DNA of 64,000 nt from Eucommia ulmoides (taxonomy: Eukaryota; Streptophyta; Magnoliopsida; Garryales; Eucommiaceae): positions 51,197,647 through 51,261,646 of the forward strand of contig CM028328.1 in NCBI GenBank assembly GCA_016647705.1. Reading direction: 5' to 3'. Shown here piece by piece: positions 11,681 to 23,369 of this stretch. A model generated the notes under the pieces. It did not search any database. It saw nothing but the letters and a program-made list of their open reading frames with translations, and was not told the DNA's origin. A program made the position numbers and the translations under genes. Within the stretch, counting starts at the first letter, position 1, and every line of letters begins with the position of its first letter.

Positions 11681-13904
11681 TGTTGATTCTAAGATTTTGA
11701 TGAACAATTAAAGGTTAATGTTTTTTGTGGAACTAACGGTTTAATTGAGTGTTTCAGTTAATTAAGTTCCAATGATGAAGATACGATGACAAGTTATGAA
11801 TGGATACTAAATGATGATGACAAAGATGATGAAGGTTTAAGAGTTTGAAAAAATTAGGGAAAACAACTCAAATTAATTTCAACTCTTAATATCCCGATTA
11901 AGATCACACACGACAAGAAAATGATTTTATGATTATATGTGTTTGATAGGATCCTAAATTAGTAAAATTATTTTCTCTTTTATGTTATTGAAAATGAATA
12001 TTTATAATTGATTAGAATTGGAGTTAAGTATTTAGTGGAGCTTATTAAGAAAAGAAAATGGTTAAAAGGGCGAAAATGTAAATAAGAATGAGTTAAAAAT
12101 GAGTTTATAAAAGAGATCCAGTATGCATACATTGACTGGTAAGTCGACCGGACAAAATAGGTGAAACTCTCTGTATCTCTCAGTCGACAGGTAAGTCGAC
12201 CGATGAAGAGAAATGGAACTCTCTGTATCTATAAGTAAACAGGTAGGTCGACCGGTCAAGAGAAATGGAACTCTCTGAATTTCTAAGTCGACAGATAGGT
12301 TGACCGATGGGCACAGAATCTTTAGCTTGGCTACATCCTGAATCGAGCGGTTGACTGGTTGGTCGACTGATGACGCAGTTTCAGGATATTGAGGATTCCG
12401 AATTCATATTTAAAAGTGGCTATTTTTGGTTGGGATTTGTGAGAGATTTTAGAGATTTTATGATATTTAAGATATGTTACACCTATTATTTAATTCCTAT
12501 TAATTTGGTTCATTAAGATTTAATATTTCTCAATTTAGTACATATAATTATTTCTATTCTATTTAATTGAGATTGAGAAATATTTGAGAGATTTAATTGA
12601 GAGATTTAAAAGCTATTATTAAGTGAAATATACCTTAAATGAAAGGTATCAATATATGGGGTCTATATGTGATTTTAAAAGACATATCTTGTGGAAACTA
12701 GTCGTTATAGGGTTTATTTAAATTAGCTATAAATGGACCTGCGGATTTCACATAATTAAGAGAGATCACATCAAGAACTATTTAGTTCCTAAGCTTTTCT
12801 AAAAGTTATCATTATGATATTATACTAAAAAAAAATTGTGAGATTATTCTGGAGTTAAAGTTCTTGAGTTAAAGTGTAAATTTATTTGGTGTCACCAATC
12901 TGAGCTATCTAGCGATCTGTTTTGCAATCTATTGGTGTTTTCCTGGTGAGATCATTCCAAAATTATTCTTTAATTAAGTATTTGATTATTATTACTTACT
13001 TGGTGAATTGATCTTTTTGAGAAATCGTTTTTGAACTTTAAAAGCATAAAAATCTTTTAAAACGATTTGTATGTTAATCTGATTACGTTCTTAATTGTGC
13101 TACACGCATTCTTTATTATAATCAGATTTTGTTTCCTCACTTTATTTTTATCACTAGTATCGGGACATTAATTGAGCATTAATTAATTTGAGGTGGTAGA
13201 AGCTCCGAGTGAGAAGAACTAATCAATTTTTGTAATTGGTGAGTTGTGTGTGGATTAGATACTATTGGAAGTGTCTAATCAGGGGTAACTTGGTTTCAAT
13301 CTTTTTCGGTAAAGAGATTGAGGTGTTAATTATTCCTTTATAGAATTAATTGTGAGTGATTTTGTAAAAGTTCCATCCTTTTCTGGGAAAAGAATAGTTG
13401 GAGTGTGTTTGTAAGGTTTTGATTCTTAATCTTAGATATAAAAAAATTAGGTTGTGATTATCTCTGTAATAGAATTAAGTTATTCTTGAGTCTGTAAAAG
13501 TAGAGGTTATTCCTAAGTCTGAAAAAATGAATTTGTAAAGGCTAATTCTGAGCCTGTGAAAATAATCATTGTGAGGGTTTGGTTCCTACTTATAAAAGAA
13601 TCTTGAGTTTAGTGGGTGCGAATCTCTATGCTCGGAGGACTGGATTAGCCAAGAATGGCTTGGTGAATCAGGATATATCGGTGTGTACTGCATTGCTTAT
13701 TTCCTTTATTTTATCTTGTGTTATTTGGTTGTGCACCTAAAGCTTATTACACTTATCCGCTGCTATAAAGATAATAATTAATTTTAAGGTAAAATTAATT
13801 ATTTGATTTTTGAAGTGTTTATTATTTTTCTCTAATATTTTTTAATTACCCAATTCATTCCTCCTCTTAGGTATTCCACTGGACCAACAACAACAACAAC
13901 AACA
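11681..13904 (+). mobile_element. Solo LTR, Ty1/copia-type (copy 1, plus orientation)
   Basis: It begins TGTTGATTCTAAG and its end reads ...CTGGACCAACA followed by extra CAA units, giving TGTTG/CAACA ends. The sequence just before the end (ttacccaattcattcctcct) is typical of large plant copia LTRs. No primer-binding site or polyprotein follows, so it is a solo LTR. If the expanded CAA run is included, ataat flanks it on both sides (11676-11680 and 13905-13909). A second copy lies in reverse orientation at 28508-30609. Confidence 0.75.
12130..12380. repeat. GTCGAC-rich short tandem repeats inside the solo LTR
   Basis: About four imperfect units of roughly 55-60 bases, each with a gtcgac-x-ggtaagtcgaccg core followed by aactctctg. 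The same region of the other copy (29960-30175) has equivalent but rearranged repeats. Confidence 0.7.
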
Positions 13905-13909
13905 ATAAT

Positions 13910-15500
13910 AGATATGTTAAATTTGGTGTGGCAATATGACACATGTAGTTTAAGATGGATACTTAACAGTTGTGGTAAGAATTGCGTGTTATTTCTTTGA
14001 ATGTATTTTGTATTAAAATTAAGAATAGAATTGGACTTGAATAAAAAAAAAAAAAAAAAAAAAAAAAATTAAGTAATCGCCAAATTTAAATTTATTTTTT
14101 TAATCTAATTTTTTGAATTTTTAAAATTTTAATACTAAATTATTTTTTTCTTTAGTTTAAATTTAAATTAATATTATGTATCTATATATATCAAATTAAT
14201 AATTAGACTATGAATTCACATGTATCAAATTAAATCAAATAAGTTAAGACGGCCTAAATCTAAGTTAACTCAAATTAAACTATTACCTAACTTAATTATT
14301 AAATTAAAATAACACAACAAAATAAAATTAATAAATTAATCCAACCTAAAAAATAAAATTAACAAACTATTTTTTTTTCTAGCCTTTTTTGGGGGAGGGG
14401 GGTTGATGACGGTTGGAGTAACAACTAACTCTAACTGTCTTCCCTCCAAATTTTATATTAGTCTTGCACTTGTGGCACATATGGCCTAGGCAACAAGGTG
14501 TACCATCTTGGCACAACAAATAACACACTTGTTGGCGCCTTAGTTTAGCTGAAAAATACCAAAATGGTGGTTAAAAATTTTGGCACACCTTATAGCACAT
14601 CAATTAGAGATGCTCCAATATATTGTTGTATCCTAGGTGTATTCATATTCTGAATTTTTTGAATTTGTCATATCCCAATGTGGAAGACATGTCAGACACA
14701 ACACGCGTTTCCGCGTCCGCCTTCCTAGATTTACGTATACTAGTTTTTGTCCTGCACATTTCACGAATTTAAGAAAAATATATTAAAATGTATATTACTA
14801 GATATTTAACATTTGAATATTACACCCGAATCACTCAAAGTATTATTTCTTTTCTTTTTCTTTTTTAATAATATTTAATGAAAAATATGCATTTAGAAAA
14901 ATTTGTATTTGTATAATTATGTGAAATTTTTCCCACTAGTGGTAGATTGATTAATTCTAATAATCTAAGTTTTTATCTCTTTTTTTTTTTTTTTTTTTCT
15001 TTTCTACAAATAAATGAACTCAAAAAATAAAAACATTTTATGGTTTTTGAAATATGAAGAAAGTAGTAAAAATCTACATTTTCTCTACATAGTTTTAGAC
15101 ACTCAATTATGGCCATTAGATTAAAATGATTTCTACGGTTAGATTTAGTACTTCTCGATTATAAGTAAAGGGGTGTCATTTGTAGGCTTGAGCAGTCTAA
15201 CCTGTCTTCTTTGTTGGACTTCCCACTGTTGAAGACTTGGAGAGATAGTAATTGGTATATTTTCTTGTTCCTTCTCCCTAGAAGTCTAAAATCCATTATT
15301 TTCTCACTCATCCGTCATCATCTATGAGAGTTTCTCTTTTTATTTCAATTATTTCATCGTCTTTTTTTTTTAAATAATTAAAAATAAAAATAACAATTTT
15401 GAAAATAATTACACCTACTTTTCTATTTCTCCTGAAATGAAGCACCTTGACAATTTTTATAAAATTACATCCTCTTCCTTTATCTATGATAAACTATTTT
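13910..15500. other. AT-rich intergenic DNA, no gene seen
   Basis: Contains a poly-A run at about 14042-14068, a short GC-richer stretch at 14390-14560 and poly-T at about 14980-14998. I see no coding or RNA feature. Confidence 0.5.
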
Positions 15501-15526
15501 TATTAACACTAGGAACAAAATAGAAA

Positions 15527-15735
15527 CTGGCCATTTGCGATAGCTTCTTTACAATCATACAAAGAGGCTTTGGCAAGTAATGATGACTCCAAGATTATTG
15601 AGCTAGAAGCTTTTCTTAAATCTATTGAAATTGAGAAGCATGTTCTTGAGAAAAACGTTGCTAATCTATCCAAGGAAATCCTGTTCGACGATTTGGATTG
15701 TTTCAAAAAAAAATATGAAGGTTTATGTACATACA
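15527..15735 (+). pseudogene. Chloroplast GrpE-like co-chaperone fragment
   Basis: The frame around 15545-15720 reads SLQSYKEALASNDDS, then a helix with ELEAFLKSIE and a VANLSKEI stretch, then a diverged DDLDCFKKKYEG. From memory this matches the start of plant plastid GrpE (nucleotide exchange factor for DnaK/Hsp70: coiled-coil entry followed by DFDNFRKR). About six residues before that motif are missing, no transit peptide or later exons are found, and the frame ends soon after. It is probably one retained exon of a degraded copy. There is no ATG in the expected place. It could instead be an unrelated coiled coil. Confidence 0.55.
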
Positions 15736-15889
15736 TCTATCCAAGGAACTCCTGTTGATCTTGTAATTAATTCTGCAGAAGGTACAATCTAATTGTGGAT
15801 GTACATACATCTTTTCATTTCTAATACTTGACTTTGATCTGTGAATATATACAACCGCGAACAAAAAAATATACATTGCCAAGATGTTG

Positions 15890-16340
15890 AACAACCTGTT
15901 GCTGGTCATCATCGCATGATATTGGAACCATTCATCAAAAGTTTCAATTGGCCTAAGATCTCCAGCAATGGAAAGTTGAGAAGAGATAATGGTAATACAT
16001 ATATATATATATATATATATATTAAATTTCTCAAAACTGGAATTAAAAATAGCATAAAACAAAGAAATAAAGAGTATCAAAATTTGAAAACAAATTATAA
16101 AAGGAACTACAATTGAATAATTTCAAGGTACAAACGAAGAAAATTACAAAAGAAGTAAAAATTCAAGAAATCTCTATAATCATCAATTTTTCACTGCCTA
16201 CCGCCGCAGTGTAGCCACGGCAGTTGTGCGAATCCATTTTTGCCAACAGCGTTCCACATGAGCCCTATACTGGCTCATCGTAAACTTCAGGAAGTACTTC
16301 CCATAATGCAAACATATCTGAGACCCTCCATTACTATTTC
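15890..16340 (-). pseudogene. Exon-like fragments, unrecognised
   Basis: Two minus-strand stretches have coding-like character. One at about 15880-15975 includes PIETFDEWFQYHAMMTSNRL. One at about 16200-16325 includes KFTMSQYRAHVERCWQKW and is preceded by a good splice-acceptor-like tract. They are separated by a (TA)n run. I do not recognise the parent genes, and no start, stop or exon chain can be built. Confidence 0.25.
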
Positions 16341-16885
16341 TATCTATTTTGACACCTATAGACGTATCTACGTAAGCAGAAAGTAAGAGAAGGGGAAGGG
16401 CAAAAATGATTTTTCAGAAAATGAGTCAATATGTTTTTATTTTAGTGAAATAATGAGAAAAAACTAATAAAATCATAGAAAAAAGGAAAAACGAGTTGTC
16501 TTGGAAGTCCGGTGACAGCGACCGCTGTCGAGATGTCTATCAGTACTACGTTCACACAAAAACATCATAAAACCCAGAACGCTCTCAATTTCTAGTCTTA
16601 TTCCGTATGAAATGCTAGGGTTTTCCAGAAAAGATCTCAATTATTCTTGAGGAATGATCAAAGTAAGGAGCATGTTCAAGTCGTCAGTCGACAAAGCACA
16701 ACAGGTTATCCAAAGAAATAAGACAACGCATGTAACCAATCAATTATGTTTATTTTTGTTCATTGTAGTACACGAATGTAATTTCTTGCAAAATAATATT
16801 TGTAATACACGAAACAATGACTTTTCCTATTTATCTTAAATTATGGATGAATATGTTTGATGCATTTATGCGTATTTTTCACTGT

Positions 16886-17575
16886 GTCACTCTAAAATCC
16901 GAGAGATACATCGAGTTCTCAATTTTGTGCATAACACTACTAACATGTAATGAGTATTAAATGGGTACCCTCTAGTTATGCACACGTGTGTTTAATTCTT
17001 GGATTTGTGCATAACAGTAGTTATATGTAACGATTCACTCTAACATTCGAGAGATACACTAGATTCTCGATTTTGTGCATAATACTACTTACATGTAACT
17101 AGTATTAAATGGGAACCCTGTATTTATAGAGTAATGCATTTAATTATGAATTTTATTCATAATAGCGGTTACATGTAACTAATCCAAGGGTTACAAAAAA
17201 AAAACTCTAAAATCCGAGGATACACTATGGTCTCATTTTTGTGCGTAACATTAGTTACATTAACTAGTATTAAACAAGTATCATGTAGTTATGGACACAT
17301 GTATTTCATTCTCAAAATTTCTGAATAATAGTAGTAGTTACGTGTAACTAATACTAAACAATTCACTCTAAAATTCGAGAGCTATATTGGGTTCTCAATT
17401 TTATGTATAATACTAGTTATATGTAACTAGTACTAAATGGGTACGCTATAGTTATGGAGTGATGCATTTAATTCTAAATTTTGTGCATGATACATGTAAC
17501 TTGTACCAAACGAGTACCCTGTAGTTGTATAATACTAGTTATATATAACTAGTATAAAACGGATACCTGCAAACA
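16886..17575. repeat. Tandem array of about 160-bp units
   Basis: A block starting cactctaaaatccgagagat recurs near 16886, 17035, 17205 and 17364 (spacing about 150-170), each followed by ttttgtgcataa and a gttacatgtaactagtatt palindrome-like core. Within each unit the atgtaactagta motif appears twice, suggesting an older half-unit duplication. The last unit is partial. Confidence 0.75.
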
Positions 17576-17757
17576 CCATATTTTGTCAATTTTGTCATAT
17601 GTGAGATAGTCACATGACTTAAAATAATATTCCCTAGCAAAAGTGGCATTTTCTAAATTTTCCAAATTTTTATGGGGACGAGGGGGAAAAATTGTCATTT
17701 TTGACAAAAAAAAATATTACAAAAATCCTTTCTAAGGGAGAAACACATGCAAACACA

Positions 17758-18316
17758 TTGGCCCAATTTGGTAACCATTTTCATTTCAGAAATTTCCATC
17801 CCATTCCCAGATTTTTAGGAATTCTATTTGGGAATAGCGTTTGGTAATTTTTGTTCCCGTTCTCATTTGAGAATTGTGCCCACTTTTTTTTTAAGAAATG
17901 AGAAACAAAAAAAAGTTATTTATTATTATTCTCATTCCATTCCCAAAACCATTTGTCACTGTTCATCCGCCGCCGGCCATCTCCGGCGACCATCACCGGT
18001 CACCTCCGGCATCGCTGGCTGCCCACCGTCCGACCACCGCCGCCGCCGGAAACTTTCCGGTGACCTTCCGACCGCCGGCCACCGTCACCCACTCGCTGGC
18101 GCCAACGCTCGCATGCCGTCTAGCCAAAACAAAAAAAAAAATCTCAAAAAAAATAAAATGGTTTTAGGATAAAATCGTTACCAAACGCAATTCTGTTCCC
18201 CAAAAAAAAAAATATCGTTACCAAACGCAATTCTACTTCCAAAAAATAAACAAAATTCTCATCTCATTCTCATCCCACTGCTGGGATGGGAACAGAAACG
18301 GTTACCAAACGCCACC
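17758..18316. mobile_element. Harbinger/Tourist-like non-autonomous element (copy A)
   Basis: The ends carry inverted GGCCCAATTTGGTAACC (17760) and its diverged complement GGTTACCAAACGCC (18300). Subterminal sequences (cattcccagatttttagg, tctcatcccactgctgggat) are shared with copy B at 21661-22651. The middle (17965-18120) is GC-rich (ccgccgccggcc-like) and differs from copy B, suggesting captured DNA. No clear target-site duplication. The apparent ORFs inside are by-products of base composition. Confidence 0.6.
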
Positions 18317-18329
18317 ATTGTTTTCAAAA

Positions 18330-19975
18330 GCCAGAAAAGTTGGACCGCTCAGTTTCAGTTCCTAGAAATGCCAAACCGAGTCCATGGGTTTGGTCTAATT
18401 TTTTCTCTCAAACCGAACCGAGCATACCCCAACTTTTTAGTAATGTATTTTTATAAAATGACAATATAAAGTATTTGAGAAGGAAAGAGCATTTTGGGTA
18501 TCATACCTAAATGTATTATATTGATTTTAGATACCATGGATATTAAGTTAAAAGTGTTTTACATTTTAAGGTTGATTAAAAGGAATGCAATCATATAAAT
18601 TTTGGTATTTAATATCCTAAATGTCCCTAGTTAATTAGAATTGTTAGATTGATACTTAGCAATTCGGTTAGACCATCTTTTGGGTGTTTTCTCTTTTGAA
18701 GTGAATCTCAAAACTATTAGTGTGAGACACCCGAACAAAATAAAAGGACTTACTAATTTATAGTAAGAGCATGAACGTAAGTACCTTTAATATTACATCA
18801 TGGTAAATTGGATTGATGTCAAAACATAATATATTTGACTTGTGATTGTGGTTGTGATCTTTAAACTTAACATACTGAATGGTCACACATATGAGTTGCT
18901 ATATTTTGATAGCATTGAGTGTTGTTTTCTAATCACGAAACTTTAAAGATACTTATTAGGTATTAGGTCTAGTGAAACATGCATGTGAAGATTCTAGCAT
19001 CAAGAGACGATATATCGCCCTCAACAAAGACATATATGCATTATATGATTTGATTTAACATGATTTGAACTAAGTAACTAGTCAAGGCGACGTAATGATT
19101 GGGATGACATTTCAATTAGTATCACAATATGAATATATATGATTGAAATAGGAATTTTGACTTTATCCATACTCAATTAGTTTTTTTGAGACATAAAGAT
19201 AGAGAGTTCGAATAATGCATTAATTACAACTGAGGGAGTCGTTAACCTTAGTAGGTACCATAAAAAAAATTACAAAGAAAAATTTAGAATTGTTTCAATT
19301 GTTAATTAATTAATTAATTTCCATTGTCCAGGTTTTCATATGAACCTGATGGGTCATATACAAATGGGGAATGAAAGTCCTGATAGTCTTTAGAAAGAGT
19401 GGGTAGCAATGTTGAACAACTTAAAAATGTTCAAGGGTCGAAGTGTAAATAGGAGAGAAAGTAACTACGGCACAAATATCCTAGAATATATTTAAATAGC
19501 CTAGGGGCCGACACTAGGGTAAGTTTCGTCCTCCCTTCTATCTCTCTCTTTAATTTACACCTTTGAATTTGTTTTTTACGATCACATTAGATCTATTCAA
19601 ACCTACCCTCTCGTGTTCTTAGATCTAGCATTCAATACTTAGAAGATCGTATAACTATTGGGATGGAATTCTTTATATGGATAGTATTAGAGGCGGAACA
19701 TTTGTGCCATTATTTTGAAGATCACTTTTGGAGTTTTGTGAATAAGTTAAAGAGTAATCATGTCTCGGTATTTATCAGCTAAAGAGACTAAAGCACGCAA
19801 CAAAGGTACTTGATCTATTTATTAGAATAAGATCTAAATTTATTTGGGAAATTTATTATTTAGTCCTCCAAATATAGAAAAACTATAAAAAAAAATTAAA
19901 AAAAATAAAAAAATACCTCCAACTACTTTAATTAAGTTTTTAGTCCCCAAAGATTTTTTTTACAAAATAGTCTTT
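18330..19975. repeat. Intergenic DNA with an LTR-like segment
   Basis: Mostly unremarkable. From about 19380 to 19780 there is a promoter-like TATTTAAATAGCC, followed by a CT-rich tract and a segment resembling an R/U5 region of a plant LTR. I found no ends or duplication, so this is only a suspicion. A (TTAA)n run lies near 19303-19318. Confidence 0.3.
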
Positions 19976-20029
19976 GTTCGTTAACCATTCGTTTCTCCTA
20001 ATTTACATAAAATGTCATTATGTGAGATA

Positions 20030-20740
20030 TAACAACATTTCACTGAATGTTCACTTCTGTGTGAATCTTCACCCAATATTTCAAAACAATATTTCACTCT
20101 ATATTCACTCAATATTCACTGAATATTTCAGTCAAATGTTTCAGAATAATATTTCACTTAATGTTCACTCAAAATTTCATCCAATACTTATGTGTAAATG
20201 TTTATTGAATATTTCAGATTTGAAATATTGAAAATTAGATATGTGTGACCTTAATATTTTTATGTGAATGTTCACTCAATATTTCATATCTAAAATATTA
20301 AAAATTAGATATGTATGAACTCAATACTTATGTATGAATGTTCACTCAATATTTCAAAACAAATAAAAAAAATATTCACTCAAAATGTTCAAAACAAATG
20401 TATACTAAAAAAAAAAAAAATCACTTAATATTTCTGTGTAAATGTTCATTCAATATTTCAAATCGAAAATATTGAAAATTAAATATGTGTGAACTCAATA
20501 CTTTTGTGAATATTTACTCAATATTTCAGAACAAATCAACTCAAAATGTTCAAAACAAATGTTAACTCAAAATTTTCAAAACAAATGTTCACTCAAATTT
20601 TCGGAACAAAAGTTCACTCAAAATTTCGAATCTAGAAATTCCAAATTAGAAATTTTCAAAACAAATGTTCACTAAAAATTTCAGATTTAAAAATTCCAAT
20701 TTTGAAAATTTCAAATCTGAAAATTCTAGATATGAGATAG
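20030..20740. repeat. Degenerate short tandem-repeat field (ttcactcaatatttca type)
   Basis: Many imperfect copies of an approximately 20-30 base motif built on tgttcactcaatatttcaa and aacaaatgttcactcaaa, with two longer duplications around 20175-20350. Not coding. Confidence 0.75.
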
Positions 20741-21655
20741 AGAGAGAAAAAGAGAGTTCAATGAATAGAATATCTACGTATCCGGTTGCAGAATAAAGAA
20801 ATCTATCACAAACATTACTTTCTTCTATATAATTAGCTCAAAATACACTTGAAATTCAAGATGAGACGGTAAGAGTGAGCATATTTTCCAGTAATTATAG
20901 TTAAGCAGGTTAATTTTTATCACGAACACAATAAAATAGTGCAAATTACAAAGAATCATGAAATGAAAAGCCAAAAGATCAATTACGAAGCAAACACCAG
21001 GGCTTCACTATTTGCATCAACTTCAAAAATGCGAAAAAGGTGTAAACAGAACTCTGATTGCCTGAATGAAGAGAATTAGAGAGAATATCCATTTAGAGCA
21101 GGAGAATTGCAATGACGACTGTGGCGCCCCATTCGCGAAGAAAGTCAGCAGGAACAGGTCTTGCACGGACCAGGCACCTCACGTCCTAGCCCTCGTCCAA
21201 CGCACGCCTCGTAATCTGCCTTTACTGAAGCAACGAACACGATGATGACGAACGGACGATTAAGCGAAGTGACGATGAACAGACGGCAACGGATCCGAAT
21301 CAGAAGAAAGACGGAAAAAGAGAGGAGACAATTGAACTTTTAAGAGAGAGAGATAAGTTGAAGTTAGAGAGAAGTTAGAGTTTTCTATATTTATAAGAGA
21401 TATAAACTTCATTCATTAATTCGTTAACGATCAAAGGATTATACACTAACGATATTTTTTTAAAATACTAAATCACAACACAACTATTTAAAAGATTTTT
21501 TTACAAAACTAAGTCTTAATTAAGAGCTAACCAATAGAAAAAAAAAATCAATTTATTTTGTGTTTCATAAAATGATTCAGGAACTAAAAATAATTATATA
21601 AAAAAAAAAAAAAAAATTATTTAAAGTTTTTGTTATCCCTTTTTCAAATCTAGTA
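20740..21655. other. Intergenic DNA, one GC-richer patch
   Basis: A patch at 21110-21330 is distinctly GC-richer (contains gtggcgccccattcgcg and several CGA triplets). Its translations resemble no family I recognise. The rest is AT-rich. Confidence 0.4.
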
Positions 21656-21660
21656 TTTTA

Positions 21661-22651
21661 GGCCCCATTTGGTAACCGTTCCCATCTAAAAATTTCATCC
21701 CATTCCCGGATTTTTTAAATTTCTGTTTGAGCATAGTATTTGGTAAATCTGTTTCCGTTCTCATTCTCATCTCAAAACCAATAATCATTCTCACTTTTTG
21801 TTAAGAAGTGAGAAAAAAATTGTTGTTTCTCATAATTCTTATCTCATTCTCATTTGGTAAAAAGGACACGGCCGTCTTTTTCACATTTGTTAGTGAGTTT
21901 TTTTATCCCATTTTCAAACTTTTTAAGCCCTCTCTTTTCTTTCTTTTTTTTTCCTTCTTTTTTCTTTTTCTTCTTCTGTTCTTCAACGTGTTGTTCGTCA
22001 TCCTCCTCCGGCCTCCTCCTTCTACTCGTCATCCGTCCTCCTCGTCTGTGCTCCTCCTCATCGCCATCAGCTTAGCTATACTTGTCACCATCGCCAATCG
22101 ATTTTGTGCCCATCATCTTCTTCGTCTGCTTCTTCTTCTCCTTGTATGCTTCATCTCCTTCGTGGGTCACGTCGTCTGCTTCGTGGGTCCTTGTTGCCAT
22201 CAGCTTCGTGGGTTACGCCAATCGATTTAGGGTTTCGATTTCGAAATGTAATTTTAGTTCGATTTCCATTTCAATTTTGATTTTGATTCCGATTGGGGTT
22301 TAGGATTTCGATTTTGATTTTGATTTCGATTTCGATTGGGGTTTATGATTTCAATTTTGATTTTGATTGGGGTTTAGGATTTCAATTTCGGTTTCAATTT
22401 TGACTGGGGTTTAGGATTTCAACTTCGATTGTGGTTTAGGGTTTGATTGCTTAATGATTTTTTTATTGTAGTTTAGGGTTTATTCTTGATTTCTAGGATA
22501 AAATCATTACCAAACGCAATTATGTTCCCAGAATTAAAAGAAAAAAATGTTGTTACCAAACCCGATTCTGCTCCCAAATAGGAAACAAAATTCTCATCAC
22601 ATTCTCATCCCACTGCATGGGATAGGCATGAAATGGTTACCAATTGGGCCC
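21661..22651. mobile_element. Harbinger/Tourist-like non-autonomous element (copy B)
   Basis: Inverted ends GGCCCCATTTGGTAACC and GGTTACCAATTGGGCCC are flanked on both sides by TTA (21658-21660 and 22652-22654), the 3-bp duplication typical of PIF/Harbinger. The core holds a pyrimidine-rich segment (21900-22200) and a run of GATTTT/GATTTC hexamers (22236-22460) not present in copy A. No transposase is found. Confidence 0.75.
22236..22460. repeat. GATTTY/GATTTTG hexamer repeats
   Basis: Degenerate six-base repeats interrupted by a recurring ggggtttaggatttc phrase, within the Harbinger-like element. Confidence 0.8.
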
Positions 22652-22979
22652 TTATTTTTTTTTCGTTTCCTTCTGTATTTTATTTCTAATGGTGGTTTTT
22701 TGTGATTTGCAACAGTTGCATAGAACCTTGATGATCAAGAAAAACCTGGTGAAGAAGATATCACAGAATAACCTTGGTTTTCTTGCTTTAATGATTTGAC
22801 TCCTTTATTAATGATTCAACAAGATATTTTGGCAGCAGCGGCAGCTCGGATGAAATTCCGGCAGTGGCGATGGATGAAGTGGGGAGAGAGAGAAGGAAGG
22901 AAGAGGAGAGAAGACTTTGAAGGAAAAAGTTTTTACTCATTAGAGTCAGATGGAGTTAGATTTTAGAGATATAATAATA

Positions 22980-23009
22980 GAGGTGTCATTGTAAAAAAAA
23001 AAAATAATA

Positions 23010-23040
<31 letters not shown>

Positions 23041-23262
23041 AAGGGTTATTTATGTATTTTAATTTTTAATTATTTTTAAATAGATAAGAGTAAAATTGTC
23101 ATTACACCAAAACTTTTATTAATTTTTTTATTTGTAAGGAAAGTAAGTGGTCTTTGACCAAAATGATAAGGAGGTTGATTGGTATTTATAACATGATAGG
23201 AGAGGTATCTGGTTTATGGCAAAATAACGAAAAAGGTAAGTGGTATAAGCCCTATATATACT
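22980..23262. repeat. MULE-type element end fragment with (AT)n
   Basis: The right part (aggtaagtggtataagccc, preceded by tggtctttgaccaaaatgat) matches the right end of the element at 48737-49376. A matching left end is not seen nearby, so it is a truncated relative. An alternating AT run lies at about 23014-23040. Confidence 0.4.
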
Positions 23263-23279
23263 ATATATAATTATACATA

Positions 23280-23283
<4 letters not shown>

Positions 23284-23316
<33 letters not shown>

Positions 23317-23362
23317 CACACACACACACATACACACACACACACACACACATATATATACA
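23284..23362. repeat. (TA)n(CA)n compound microsatellite
   Basis: TA repeats at 23285-23313 grade into CA repeats at 23316-23352, then a short TA run. Confidence 0.9.
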
Positions 23363-23369
23363 CAACCTC

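Noticed and set aside
17828..18172. Two overlapping Pro/Ala-rich ORFs
   Set aside because: Both arise from the GC-rich core of the Tourist-like element and begin in its subterminal sequence. They have no domain.
21808..22230. Plus-strand ORF of 140 codons with Phe/Leu-rich sequence
   Set aside because: It is a pyrimidine-tract reading inside the Harbinger-like element. Composition is low-complexity and there is no conserved motif.
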